A DNA stretch of 64,000 bases from Pezicula radicicola (GCA_003008705.1 PDUO01000080.1:100240-164239); one strand, 5' to 3'; shown: positions 38,401 to 53,050, numbered from the stretch's first letter. The notes: generated by a model not told the origin, from the sequence alone. Program-made: numbers and translations.

Positions 38401-40501
38401 TATGCGTCCGTTGTCAGATCCCGGAATCGAGAAGCCACTGGAACCAAACCCTGGTTGTGAAGAATTATCCTCAAAATCACGGCCCAGCTGAGACTCAAAC
38501 CCCATATCGTCATCATAGTCCAAAGCGATGTTTTCTGACTTTGTGCCTAACGATCCACAGGACTCGCGATCGGTGTTGCTTGAAGTCTCACTAACGTAAT
38601 CGTGGACATCGTCTTCTCTTTTTGAAACCCGGAGAGAACGTTCGACAAACTCTATAATGTTGACGGCTTCATTGCCACGGTGATCTCCACAAAGTAGACC
38701 AATAAGGTGTTCTACAGCTTCGAAGTAACTAGGTCGTAGCTTGACAGACTGCAGCCAGTGATGTTCAGCCTCCTCGCGCCGATTAAGACATAGGAGTGTT
38801 GCCGCAAGATTCGAAATGGCTTCAACGTGTCTGGTAAGATTTCGATTAATTCCATTACTACAGAACTATCTTGGGGGAGGCTTACTTTGAATCAATGGTA
38901 AGGATTCTAGAGTACCAGTCAAGAGCCTTGAGATATTCCTCTAGCCCATAAGCCAGACATCCGCCTAGTAACATCCCGTCTATCCAACACCAGCCACTCT
39001 GCTCACAAAGTGTCGTGAGAATTTCAAGGGCCTCTTTAGCCTTACTAAAGGGGGAAACGCTTGAAGAGCTTGAAGATGGAAATGGTGATACATAGTGGTG
39101 AAGATCCTGACCGGAAAACTTTGTGGGATTATTATCCATAAAACCTCCAACACCATGCCACTCGCCAAAGCTGCCAATCGACCTAGCCATAGATAAATTA
39201 AGTCTCGAATTTGTATCTCTGTGGCTCGGATAGGTACTTGAATCGTGATAAGATTCTGCTACATGGATATCTGAACGGCGGCCAGATCCTCGCCATTCCG
39301 AGGTCTCAAAATTTGAAGAAGGTTGTCTCGGTGGCTTTGGATAGATGCTGTTTTTTGAGTATGGCTTAAACCCATGAGATGGTTTTGCTTGCCGGTTCTC
39401 CTTTTTAGTCTGATGAAGATATGCCAAAAGATCAACGTAAATGCTGTGTGCCCAAGACAGGGTCTTCTCCTTGAACTGGGGGTTTCTAGCCCTGTTTACT
39501 GACTGAGCTGTTGGTGTACGTGAGCCGTCTGAGCCTGATGAATAGATTGAAATCGGGTTATGTACGGCTTGTTGCGCCGTCTGGAAACCACCATCAAGGA
39601 TCGTAGGCCCGTTGCTTATGGGAAAAGATGCTGATAATTTATGCTGCGCTGAATCATTATCATATATTGAGTGCCGATACTGTGGCAGCATCTCTACTTG
39701 GCCAACATTATGCTGAAGACCTCCGTTTGGACCGTGTTGGTGGCCTGGATGGTAATGTCCTTGGTCTCTAAAGGCTGCAGGTCTGTATGGCACGTATCTC
39801 CCATCAGGCCAATAAGGGCCATAGAGGCCGCCATCATTAGACGCAGTAGGTCCTGGCGAAGGCTGCCATGCCGGTTGCAGGACGGTTGGGATTTGCATAC
39901 CATTATACGGGTAGTAGGCAGGGGCTTGATTCATCGGTACGTGATCAAATAAGGCCTGGGAATCAGTTGCTAGAGAAGGTAGATATGTCCAACTAGCCGA
40001 CTCTGAACTGTTCATGTGCATGTCAGCGCCAGGTATCCTAGCCGCTGAAAACGGGCTCTTTTGCTGGTAACTCCAATCCAAGTCGCTGGACCTCTGTTGC
40101 GATTGATAAGGTGCACCTGGCATCTGACCAAAATTTGGCCGATTCTGAGCCGATAAAGCTCCAGACAATGGGAGCACAACATGCTTCAGAGCAGCCCTAC
40201 CCTCGCCGTTATATCCTGCTGCAAGAGTGCCGTTCGGCGTCTTCCTACGTAGCATATGCTCTGAGGGATCGTTGTACTGCCCCCCAGCACCTTGGCCTAC
40301 AAGCCCAAAGCTGCTAATGGAGCTCGGCCGTTGAGGCTGGTTATTTTCGATACGGTATGCGCGGTGTGGAGAAGTCTGGATGGTCGAAGTGTTTGGGTCT
40401 CGAGAGGCTCGATAGGGAAGAGGCGCAAGTCGGCCTTGCCGGATTATGTTTTGGGGATGTTCGAATGACGGGAGGGGTTGATGAACAACCTGCGGAATCA
40501 T
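35448..40501 (-). CDS. O-GlcNAc transferase homolog (GT41, TPR protein)
   Basis: Predicted nucleocytoplasmic glycosyltransferase of CAZy family GT41, which moves GlcNAc (or fucose in SPY-type plant enzymes) to Ser/Thr of proteins. Four exons on the minus strand: 38886-40501, 36818-38830, 36158-36764 and 35448-36083 (4872 nt, 1623 aa). The N-terminal about 450 residues are Gln/Ser/Pro-rich and disordered. TPR-like helices follow, clearest in AHLYTNLGSLLKDIGQLTAA, IALANLANAVKDQGRTSDAI and EYYRRAVASSPDFAEAVCG. The catalytic part shows LNIGYVSSDFNNHPLAHLM (His near residue 1206, equivalent to the catalytic-site His of human OGT), LVNLNGYTRGARNEVFAARP, GNFNQLYK (Lys1412, the UDP-binding Lys) and LFLDTPECNAHTTAADILW. 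No signal peptide or membrane segment. The biological role in fungi is largely unknown, and whether the donor is GlcNAc is inference. Confidence 0.93.
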
Positions 40502-41845
40502 ATTTGCAGGGCCTGAAGCCGCTGTTCCAAAAAGGCAAATGGGTATCTATTGCAAAAACAGGGACATGAAAAAAGCTGGTCGTAATCATTAATTATTCGA
40601 AGGTGTGCCGATGCCTGCACAAAGGAGGGGAACGTCTGCCCTGTTGATCATCGCTGCTCACAAAACCAGTCTCGAGGTCGCAGGCGAATTCTTTTCCCTC
40701 TCAAAGTGATCAAGCGTTTGAAGAGGATTAGGACCGAGAATGTAGCTCTGCGAGCGGTGGAGCCTTGGGGCGAAGGGCGAAGGGCGGGTAGTCGAAAAAT
40801 GTACTGCGCTCGCAGCTCTAAGCTCCCGAGGTTGAGGGGTTGTTGTCGTGCGTGGCAGGCCGTCGCAGAACTGTCTATAGGAAAGCAGAAGCACAGCAGG
40901 AATGCGCCTGGTGATTCATGATAAATGGTATCGTGGCTGGGCTGCGAGGGTTGCTGTGAGGGTTGATGTGGTACGGTACTCACTGTCTTCGAGCGGCAAG
41001 GCAAAGAGCGTTAAACAAATCAAATCGCAGATCACTCAGCGGCTGGCTGTCTCGTATTGTTGAGTTCTCGACATCAGCCCATGTCAGCAAATGGATGTTC
41101 CACGCAATTTTTAATTTGTCTACAACAGAATAGGTAGGTAGGTAATGATCAACGACGAGTGGGCAAGAATCCTTTGAAAGTTTGAAAATAACGAGTTCAA
41201 AAGCGATAATGGAAAATCATCACTGTACCAGAGGTTGGGAGGAAGGCTGCCAAGAGGCTGCAGCTTGGGCTTAAGGGGGGCCTACTTTAGTCTCCGCGTC
41301 GCTCATCTTGGGTTATTTTGGACTTAGCTGCCTGCCTTGTAACTGTAGATCTTCACACTACATGTTCAACAACGCATTCGTCTACGAGGCTGGAACCTAC
41401 TGTATTAATTCTCCCAATGAATTCATTTTCAAGAATGAGGATTTCGCGAATGGCAGTGAATTTTCAGGGAACTCGTTTGCTGTTATGATTGAGTGTTATG
41501 ACTGACAATGGTAGATAATTCACGCTTTGTCCAGAAAGACGGATTACCAGCTCCAAGCCCGAGTACAAGACACATTATGGTAGCCGTTCGAATTTCACTC
41601 TCTTCGCTGCTGTTAAAACAGGCCAATACCAGAGGTTCGCCCAAATGCAGAAGGGCAAACGAGGCAAAGGCCATCTGTTTTAACAGTCATGGAGTATGGA
41701 CGTCCAAAACGATGGGTCGCTGCCGAACACTGCGTGTATGCGTGTGAAAGAGTTGTATTTGGTATTTTCAATTCCATTGCTAGCACAGCTTATTGTGATG
41801 TATGGAGCCCCAGGTACAATGCAAAGAAAGAAGAAAATCGAGCCT
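40502..41845. other. Intergenic region upstream of the OGT homolog
   Basis: 1.34 kb between the OGT start and the RPL12 end; it should contain the OGT promoter. Antisense-type open frames (40357-40569, 40706-40921) look random. Confidence 0.5.
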
Positions 41846-42613
41846 TTACTCTTCCGGAACTAAATATCAGTCAGTATGAGAAGTCATCCAGTAAGGCTAA
41901 TCGAACAAACTCACTCTCAATCTCCCCGCTCTCAATATCGTCACTGACATCCTTTGGACTTCTTCCATCAACCTGGCACCCAACGCTGAACGCAGTTCCG
42001 AGAATCTCCTTGACACCGCCCTTCAACTCCTTGGAGAGAGACTTGAACCGCATTGTCCGGGCAATCTCAATGATCTCATCCAGCGTAACGGACTTGCTGT
42101 GCTTGATGTTCTTTTCCTTCTTACGGTCGCGAGGTGGCTCCTTGAGAGCTCTGATAACAAGCGAAGAGGCGGATGGGACAACGGAAACGGCGGCTTGTCG
42201 ATTTTGGATGGTGAGTTTGACTGTGACTCGGAGACCTTTCTGCATGCGCATTCCCGTCAGAGATCTTCTTCCGCTTCTACCTTCCAATTTCAGAGTGTAC
42301 GAACCCAGTCGCCAGTGGCCTTTGCAATATCTTCTCCGACCTTCTTTGGTGATAATCCAAGAGGACCAATCTTGGGAGCGAGCGCGGACGAAGCACCAAC
42401 TTCACCACCAGTAGCCCTAAGGTGGCTGCATTTATACTGTCAGTAAAAGATCTTCAATGCGATTCTATCTCGGTGGTTCGAAGAAGTATATCGCGGGGAA
42501 GATTGGATTCGGAACTCACATCACCTTGATCTCATTGGGGTCGATCTTTGGAGCTATTTAATATCATCAGTCCTGCTCTCGCAATCTCTATATTATCTAG
42601 AGAACTTACGCAT
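41846..42613 (-). CDS. RPL12: 60S ribosomal protein L12 (uL11)
   Basis: Ribosomal stalk-base protein that binds 25S rRNA in the GTPase-associated centre. Five exons on the minus strand: 42610-42613 (only ATG plus one base), 42520-42553, 42305-42425, 41915-42239 and 41846-41859 (498 nt, 165 aa, exactly the family length). Key segments are [75 protein letters not shown] and [15 protein letters not shown]; it ends GEIEIPEE. Intron 3 uses a less common GTTCGT donor. The tiny first and last exons make this gene easy to mis-annotate, but both are forced by phase and homology. Confidence 0.96.
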
Positions 42614-43307
42614 GGTGTCTGTGGGTTCAGTCGACCTTTTCTGTTGGCGTTGAGATATGTTCGATTCAATCCTGCGAAATTCAAAATCCCCAGGTTAATT
42701 TTCCACTGTGCGCGGGCTAGTCGTTTAGCGATCTTGCTTATCTAAGCAAGGCTGAAGATGCAAAACTCTAGCCTCAGCGGACTTACCAACGGTGGATAGC
42801 TAGCAGATTCACCTCACATCCAATGAGAGATAAATAAGTAGTTACCGCACATAGCCTTTACTTTCACCTTCATTTGTTATACGACTGTGGACTCCGTACT
42901 TGTCGCATTAAGTAAAAACGCTACACTACCCGCGAAATTACACCCACAGTTTAGCAAAATCTACCCAGTAATCACGTTTCAACGCGGCTGTGTTGAGCGC
43001 CACTGGCTGACAGAGCAAGGCGTAGCTTCCTACTTACCTACCTAGGTAGGTACGGAGGTACTTCAGGCATTACTTCACACGGCAACGATCGAGCTAAGAA
43101 GCAGCCACTCAGTATCCTTACATTTCCGAACTTGTACCCCTTCAGGACTTCCTAGGGACCCTATGCTTGTACTTCTACAGATTTCAAGATTGGATTATCA
43201 TCTAAAGCATGGCCTTTAGTACGTGGTGCACAGTGCTTTGTAGCTCCACGCCCTTTCCATTAGGAGCGTTATATGCCTTCCAGTTACGGCTCCAGCAAAC
43301 CCCTCAC
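42614..43307. other. Intergenic region, RPL12 promoter side
   Basis: 694 bp between RPL12 and the end of SEC23. It includes the palindromic cctacctaggtagg (43038-43051) and GTAC words. No gene was seen. Confidence 0.5.
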
Positions 43308-46008
<2,701 letters not shown>

Positions 46009-46685
46009 GGTGGCTAGCCTACAATTCAGTAGCCAGAGCGGGTACGAGATTCTGTCGCAAAGGGTGTAGATCGATAGCGAGCACAAAGGATGTCGCCAGA
46101 TATAGTTCTTCCAAAGCTACCGAGGTGTTCTTTTGAGAATGCGACGTGGTATTGGAATTGGCAGTAATTGTTAAAAGAGGTGCGGTTGCGGCTACCTTTG
46201 TATGGCCAGCTCTCACGAATCTAAAAGGGTCTAGCGCATTAATACTGACGGGCGAATGCGAACTGGCCTCAAGCTAGACAACAACACTTTCAAGCACTAC
46301 CGCATATGCAACACCTACCTGCTCCTCGAGTTTGCAGCTTGCTTCATGCACACAGCTAATGCCTTTACAATATAGATAACAATAATAAGCCCACTGTAGG
46401 TACTCAGAACGCTTTGTGATGCCTAATTGATTCCCGTCTCTAGATCTGTCGTGATGGTCCGCAACTTTCAGATTTGAAAGGTTCTTGGGACTTCAGCTCC
46501 AAGAGTACCTCAGTTCGAAATCAGCATAAGCCTCTTTCTAGGGATAGTTTCACTTGATCAAAAGCTGAGGGGTTATCACGCTTAGAGAAATATTATACTG
46601 TAGGGTTTTTTGGGCTGTTTTTTTTTACATTAGTTGAATTAGCCAAGCTGACAGTTAAATAACTAACATATTGTCACGCTCAAAC
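46009..46685. other. Intergenic region, SEC23 promoter side
   Basis: 677 bp; it contains the SEC23 promoter and the 3' end of the oxidase gene. Nothing else was seen. Confidence 0.5.
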
Positions 46686-49537
46686 TTAGACCCGGCACAA
46701 TCGTCCATTCTGAGTCGGAAGACCCGTAATTTGTCCAGTAATAAACCATTCCTCTGATCCAACAGCTGTCTGCGCGAAGAAAACACTCCTCGGGTCGTAT
46801 TTCTGTTTAATGGCGTAGAGACGTGCATAGTTGGTGCCGTAGAACGCTGCCCTGGAGTCAGCAACATGCTTCAGGCTGGACATCTCTCGTATGCATACCC
46901 TGTTGAAACTTTGGTTCACTGATATCTGCTTCGCTATTGAGGACTTCGGTATTAGTATTATTTCTTTTTGGGAGTTTCGAGCGCCTTAAGGCATTCTTTA
47001 GGAGCAGCAGTGCCTTGACTGGAGGGTGAAGACATAAAATACGCACCTCATATAAGCTCCTGCATTCGGCGAGACATCGCGCCACTGCTGCATCCAATTA
47101 TTAGTCACATTGTCCGACGCAGCAGCAATAGTTGTGTCGTTAGCATTGCCGTCGAAAATAGTGCCAAGAATGGCATGCAGACATGTTTCCCGCCATGCAG
47201 GATTGACAGCATTGGAAGGGTAGCCAGATTTAGGTGCCGCAGCGATATTGAAAGCCAACAACGAGCCGCCATCCTCAACAGTAAACTTTATAGCATTGAA
47301 AGTGGCGTTGAGTGAAGTTGTATTGTCCCAATTAGTCTTTGGAAATAATCTGGAAGCCGTTTTTATGCCTGTAGCGCCTACAGTCTCCAATGGAAAGACC
47401 TGAAAGTTTAGGATATCAGTTTCTGGCCTCCTAGCAAGCTTTGAGTAGAATATAGGAAAGTATATTTCTTCCGTCAAAGGTGGGAAGTCAAGGAATGAAT
47501 TTGCTTACAGCCCACCAAGCGTCATAGAAGTTGTCGTAATGGTTTATGACTGGTGTGACGGTGATTCCTAGCGTACTGAGTCTAGAAATCCAGGGTGCAA
47601 CTAAAGCTTCAGTCTGAGCAACAGTCATGTTTGGTGCAAACCAGGGGGCCATTGAGAACAAGTAGCTATCATTTCCGGTGGGGAATACAGAAAAGTAAGC
47701 GTATACCCCGGCATCCGTGTATGTGATGAAGTAGTCAAAATAGGACCTAATTCCAGACCAGAAAGCCGCAGATGACACGGTGCTGCTGGTGCTGAATGAG
47801 AAGGTCATCGTGGTAACCGGAATGATTGGATATACTTTTACTACAACAGATGAAACAACTCCAAAGGTTCCTTTCATTGGTCAGCTCTACCCCGAAAGGG
47901 TCAAATTGAATGGATTGACTTACCACCACCGCCACCACTATAGTCAGAGACTCGGAGTTAGTTTACTTATTCTATATATCGGAAATAGCTCAAAGATGAA
48001 TCGGGAGCAATGAGTAAATTCAACCTAGGAAATAAATATACTCTGAGAACCTTGGACTTACCTGAGGGCCCAGAACAAGTCGCTGTTCACCGCTTCGGTG
48101 GCGGTCACAAATCTGCCGTCTGGGGTGACAACCTCGAAAGCGAGGACCTGCAAACTGTCGTTAATCCCATACATTAGCCACAAGAATGATCGGGACTCTC
48201 ACATGGTCGGCAGCCATGCCATATATACTGGACAGAGGTGAATGCCCACCACCAGCCAGGTACCCACCAGCAACGCCAACGGTTCTTCCTTCTCCTCCAA
48301 CCACTGTAAAACCACCTTTCTTGGCTGCCGCATATATTTCGAAGGCTTGGACTCCAGCACCCATTTTGACAGCCGGACCTATGTAAGTGCTGGAGCTGTA
48401 CTTAGCAATATATGTAATCTCCTTCAGGTGGTGAGTCCACTAGATAATTGAGGTATCAGAAATCCCGTAACGCAGAAAGTTCCAAGAGTAAATGAAGAAA
48501 ATGTACTAGCCGTAATTCAGAATCATTTAGAGTAAATGAAATAGATGTGATGGTTCATATATGAGATAGGGGGTGAGATAGCAAAGAGCCAGTTATTCTT
48601 ACGATGGAAAGGGCTCCAGCACCACCAGATTTCCCATTGAAATCATGACCAGTGTTTTTAACGACGAGACGAATATTGGCATTTCTAGCGAAGTTGACGG
48701 CGAGCTGGATATGTGCAACCTTCGAAACATTTACAGCAAACGAGGGATAACCGCCCAAGGTACAGGAAGATGTTGGGTCGGTCGTTGGCATGCAAGTTCG
48801 GCCTTTTACTGGTCAGTAGAGCTCGGGCGGCGTTCCTCAAGGAATTTTTGGAGGCGGGGTTGGGGAAGTTCACCTTGATATAATGGCCACATTATCGAGG
48901 TTGGATCCTTCATACTGTATATTGGTGAGCGATAGAAGAGCGACAGATTGCTTGGTTAACACTTACTGGAAAGTTGAATTTGTCCATTCATCAGTCACGT
49001 AAGCACACTCCGTTAGACTCGTTTCCTGGGGCCATCCATTATAACAGCTTGCTGCGCTGGGAACTGTGGTGATGAGCCGACCATCAAGAAGTAAGTCGAA
49101 GAGCCACCAAGCTGTCGTTGAGGGCCATGCGACGTCGCCAGGGAAGACTTTGCAGGTGCCAGATCGTTTCTCCACTATGTTATCAGTTGCTGTAATGTCG
49201 TCAAAGGCAAAGAGCGTAGCATTATCGAGTTGGATATCTGTCAAATTTGTAATAACGTCGTCTGTCAGCTGAAATGTTTCCGCAGCGAAAAGGGACGTGC
49301 CAGAATCCGACGGCGTGTCTAAGACCAATGCGACGGCTGGAGCTACAGTGAAGGGCGTTGCGACTGTTGATCGGAGGAATTCAATATTATTACTTAATTC
49401 CACTTTCCGGGGAACCTACCGACTGTGGTGCCATTGACAACTATCGTTGCGTTCTCGGTCTGAGCCGATGCAGGAGTGAACAAAAGTAGGAGAGCAGCAG
49501 AGGTAGCAAGCCACTTGCTGGGACTTGAAACAGGCAT
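46686..49537 (-). CDS. Secreted FAD-linked oxidase (VAO/BBE family)
   Basis: Secreted flavoprotein oxidase with FAD-binding_4 and berberine-bridge (BBE) domains; members oxidise sugars, alkaloid-like or secondary metabolites. Eleven exons on the minus strand: 49420-49537, 48967-49363, 48874-48914, 48603-48802, 48203-48439, 48062-48147, 47924-47937 (14 nt), 47509-47870, 47047-47399, 46899-46933 and 46686-46846 (2004 nt, 667 aa). A signal peptide is visible ([17 protein letters not shown]). FAD-domain motifs are [32 protein letters not shown] (His of NTGHD probably links FAD) and [17 protein letters not shown]. The BBE C-terminus is [19 protein letters not shown]. Several N-glycosylation sites (for example NATI, NVSK, NDTT) fit secretion. 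It has the most introns of any gene here. Substrate unknown; no biosynthetic cluster nearby. Confidence 0.92.
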
Positions 49538-50076
49538 CCTTATTGTACTAGCGGAGGATTTAAGCAGCACGTTTTACCGTGAGAGGAACAGTGGGTCAGG
49601 GACAGGAAGAGAGGCAAGAAAGAAAGGATTGTAAAGTCTTTCTACCACTACTATGCTCGTGGAGGAGAGAAGGAGAAGAGGCTAAGGACTTATAACGAGT
49701 TATTAAGCTAGGAAATTGCGGTCTATCATATCTTGCATATAGCAACATGCCGACACAGAGGTGCGATTGATAGATAACAGAAAGTGCATGCTTGATGTCC
49801 TGACAGTACTGGTCAATCTCTCATTAGTGTCGGCCACTGCAAACTATTGCGGACGAGAAGCTTTTTTTGGAATTCTAGAAGCAAAGCAAACATCGGGATA
49901 TAAATTATAGGCGGAGGTTACCCGGAGAGGGGTAGAGAGAAAGGTTGGATTAGGTCGGTTAAATAAACAATGAGCAAATAAAAAACGGTCTTAATTAATT
50001 TAAGCGACGGGGGTTGCTGGGTTCGCAAGAACGGACCGGCGCTACTCCGTATTGGGGCTGGCCTCCTGTATCTCAT

Positions 50077-50201
50077 GTGCCAGGGCTAATGTTTTGCACA
50101 CCGCCTTCTTTTCGGCCCAGCAGAATTGTGCTACAGGGACTTTTCCAGGGCATATTAGCGTACCCCTATCAAAGCGGTGTGCAAAACATTAGTCCTGGCA
50201 C
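50077..50201. repeat. Inverted repeat, 28-bp arms
   Basis: Arm 50077-50104 (begins gtgccagggctaatg) is the reverse complement of 50174-50201 (ends cattagtcctggcac) with a single mismatch. The spacer is 69 bp. It resembles the ends of a tiny MITE-like element or a hairpin-forming remnant. Confidence 0.8.
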
Positions 50202-50249
50202 CTTTGTACGGAAGGTACGTCGTATGCCTATCTCCTCCTTCTGTACGAA

Positions 50250-50302
50250 GGTCACGGCAAAAAGTCATGGGAATTATCGTATGGTGTTCCGTATTCGCTA
50301 AT
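50250..50302. repeat. Dispersed repeat, copy 2
   Basis: Starts ggtcacggcaaaaagtcat and ends cgtattcgctaat. It is a diverged copy of 17956-18008. A further fragment with caaaagtcataagaat occurs near 51216-51231. Confidence 0.55.
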
Positions 50303-50383
50303 TCATATGCTGTAGCTAGGCAACGAGGACTCTTAAGCAGCCTGTAAAGGTTGTTTTGTAGGGCTGTGCTTCAGGCTTCTGTT

Positions 50384-50439
50384 CCCCGGAAATAAGTGAG
50401 CGCAGCCTATAGCCTATCGCTAAACTTTTATTTCCGGGG
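50384..50439. repeat. Inverted repeat, perfect 12-bp arms
   Basis: ccccggaaataa (50384-50395) and its exact reverse complement (50428-50439) with a 32-bp spacer. Confidence 0.7.
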
Positions 50440-50765
50440 CATTAACCAGCCTGTAACCGATTCCTATGGTGACCTTCGTAGTGTACTCCCTCTGTACGTC
50501 TAGCTTCATCATGGCTTCTGCAACACTCGATCGTACATCATAAAAGTTAAACAAGGTGCCTTACAAGGTATACCTACCGCCCAGCTACCTAGAATAGCCA
50601 TTTGCATCGCTCTATCCTCCTCTGCTCTCCTCAGTACTCTACTTCCAGGCGAGATCCATCTTAGGCCTACCTGTTTTTTAAAATTCAGGGGAGTACGCAA
50701 CCAACCGGCGCGCAGGCCTTGAGGATACACGCTGCGCATTATTCATCCAAACGCATACCAACCAA

Positions 50766-51185
50766 TCACCAACCCCCGGATGCCCAGAGTGTCGAAATCT
50801 TGTTCGTGTGAAGCATGGTTGTTGTGGAAACTGACACTGGCGTGGGAGAGATTTGTAAGTCAGTATACTTCTTGCAGGGGAGCGCGACCGTTGGGACTAC
50901 GCGCACCGTTCCGAGGACCGGGACCACATGGGACTTGAGGCAGATATGTCTTGAAACAGGCATGAAGTCACCACTACCTCCAAACTGCAGCATCTGGTCT
51001 GTGTGTCCGTTATTATTGATGTAGATAAATTTCCCACTAATTGCGTCTCTCTCATTTTCCTAGATTCCAGGCTTGATGCGATGATTATTGATAATTGTGG
51101 TCCATGTTGGTTTTGTTGGATATTCGACAGCCTTCAGCTGCCAGTTCAACGCCACAGGAGCCAAGGTCTCGTCTGTAGAGACCAT
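50766..51185 (-). pseudogene. Unrecognised short reading frame with one internal stop
   Basis: From ATG at 51185 one frame runs to a TGA at 50766 over about 139 codons, interrupted only by TAG at 51060-51062. Protein-like stretches on both sides (NWQLKAVEYPTKPTWT before, GKFIYINNNGHTDQMLQFGG after the stop) suggest one ancestral gene. I do not recognise the family. The stop would fit a C-to-T change at CpA, as made by RIP, and the gene sits at the very edge of the RIP-hit island. It may equally be a chance frame. Confidence 0.35.
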
Positions 51186-51248
51186 CGTTTGATTTGCAAT
51201 TACGGAAGTTCCGACCAAAAGTCATAAGAATATAGGGCACGCCCTATA

Positions 51249-51286
51249 ATGCCCTGTAGACCCTACTTCTAGAAGCTACAGGGCAT
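51249..51286. repeat. Hairpin, perfect 11-bp arms
   Basis: atgccctgtag (51249-51259) and ctacagggcat (51276-51286). The ccctgtag word also occurs in the terminal part of the copia LTR, so this may be an LTR-end remnant marking the island border. Confidence 0.65.
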
Positions 51287-52511
51287 AAAGCCTGTAACCG
51301 ACTCGCTTATAGGCTCTATTTCCCTTTTAAGTAAACATCTCTATAGCTATAAAGGAAGAAGAAGCTATCTAATATAACCTTAGAATAAGAGAACTAGTAG
51401 GAACTAAGATAGTAATAATATATACTAATACTTTCTTAATCCCTAGTAGAACTAGTATAAGAGTAAGTCTAATTAGTAAGGATCTAAGCTAAAGAAGTTA
51501 TAAAACTACTCTTTAAACTACTTAGAACCTAAGAAAAAACTAACTTATTTATAATAAAGAACTAAAAGGGATTATAAGAGTAATTAAACTTATAAGTAAG
51601 ATTATATCTTAGAGAATATATTTAGAATCTTCTTAAATAATTAAATAAGTCTTTATAAACTTAAGACCTGTTTAAATAATATAGGATAATCTTATTAGAT
51701 TAGAGTAATAAAGGTAATAAAAGCTATAAATAAAATAAAGATAAAAATATCTCTAGACTAGGTCCTTAGATATACTAGTATAAAAGGAAATAAATAAGTA
51801 AATACTCTAGTTAAGTAAAAAGTTGTAAAGCTCTTAGATTCTAAGAAAATCAGTTTTATTATCCTTAGCTTTAAGGTTAAATAAATCTAAGCTTTAGAAT
51901 AAAATATTATACTCTAAGAATATATAAAGAATCTTTATAAGAACTTAAATTTATATAGTAGGAAATTTATATAAAAGATAAGGTTTAAAATTAAAATACC
52001 CTTAGAAACTAAGAGAGAACTAACTTATATACTCTTTAAACTAAAATTTAAATATAGATATTTTAAAATATACCTCTATAGTATTTAAAAATTAAACTTA
52101 CTATTATATATATATAACTAGAAGGAATTATTTAAATATCTCTTACTAAGTTATAAAAAACTTAAAGACTAAAGGAAGGAAATTAAAAAGTCCTTAAAGG
52201 AAAATAAGATTATCCTTCCTTTCCTCTTATATATAACCCTAGGGATAAAGATTACCTTAGACTTTTAAAAAAAAATTAGAACTAGATTATAATATAAAGC
52301 TAGGATATAAGTTAATAATATAGATAAAATAAAAGAAGAATTAAATACCTTTAATAATAATAAGGAGAAAGAGTAGAAAGGAAAGAAATAAGAGGATATA
52401 TATCTATTATATAGTACCTTTTTATTTAATTTTAATTTTAGACTTAACTTATAATATCCCTTAGTATATATTAACCTTATTAACTTATATTTACTATAGC
52501 TTAGTTAGAGA

Positions 52512-52522
52512 GGGGGGGGGGG
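52512..52522. repeat. Poly-G run (11 G)
   Basis: Homopolymer of 11 G within AT-rich DNA; possible G-quadruplex seed or a sequencing-sensitive site. Confidence 0.8.
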
Positions 52523-52708
52523 AACCTTATTATTAACTATTCTACTATAGTCTTTAACTTATATAAGATATTAAAAGGAATAATAATAATAATAAGCTCT
52601 ATTTTTATAGTCTTAGGCTTTACTTTATTAGATAATATACACTAGTTATAGAGGTCTATACCTTATATATTACTAGATCTAGACTAAAGTACCTATAGTT
52701 ATATTAGA

Positions 52709-53050
52709 TTATAGGCTATAAATATAAGGTAAAATAGGTAGAGTAAATAAGGTAGGTATAATCTAAGGTATACTATAAATATAAGGTAGAAGGAGTATTA
52801 AATAAAGTAATAATAGATAGATTAAAGATAATAGTATAAGGAACTTAAAGACTTAAATTTAAAGTTTATTTATCTACTAAGGAAAGAAAGACTATTTATA
52901 TATAAAAGACTAGTTATAAAGATTATTATATTTAGTATAAACTAAGTTATATAAACTACTAAGTTAGAAAAACTTTACTTTACTAATAAAAAATAAAAAA
53001 TAAAAAATATTATAAAAGATAAAAGATATATTATATAATTATATAAAGTA
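52709..53050. repeat. LTR copy A (most degraded)
   Basis: Aligns in the same orientation with 53373-53720 (shared blocks such as agacttaaatt and aactaagttatataaactac) but has lost nearly all C in CpA contexts. It appears truncated after about 53050. Confidence 0.6.

Larger units (their letters stand above)
49538..50765. other. Border region with inverted repeats
   Basis: 1.2 kb of normal-composition DNA between the oxidase gene and the AT-rich island. No gene was seen. It carries two short inverted repeats and a dispersed repeat, listed separately, suggesting remains of small mobile elements. Confidence 0.5.
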
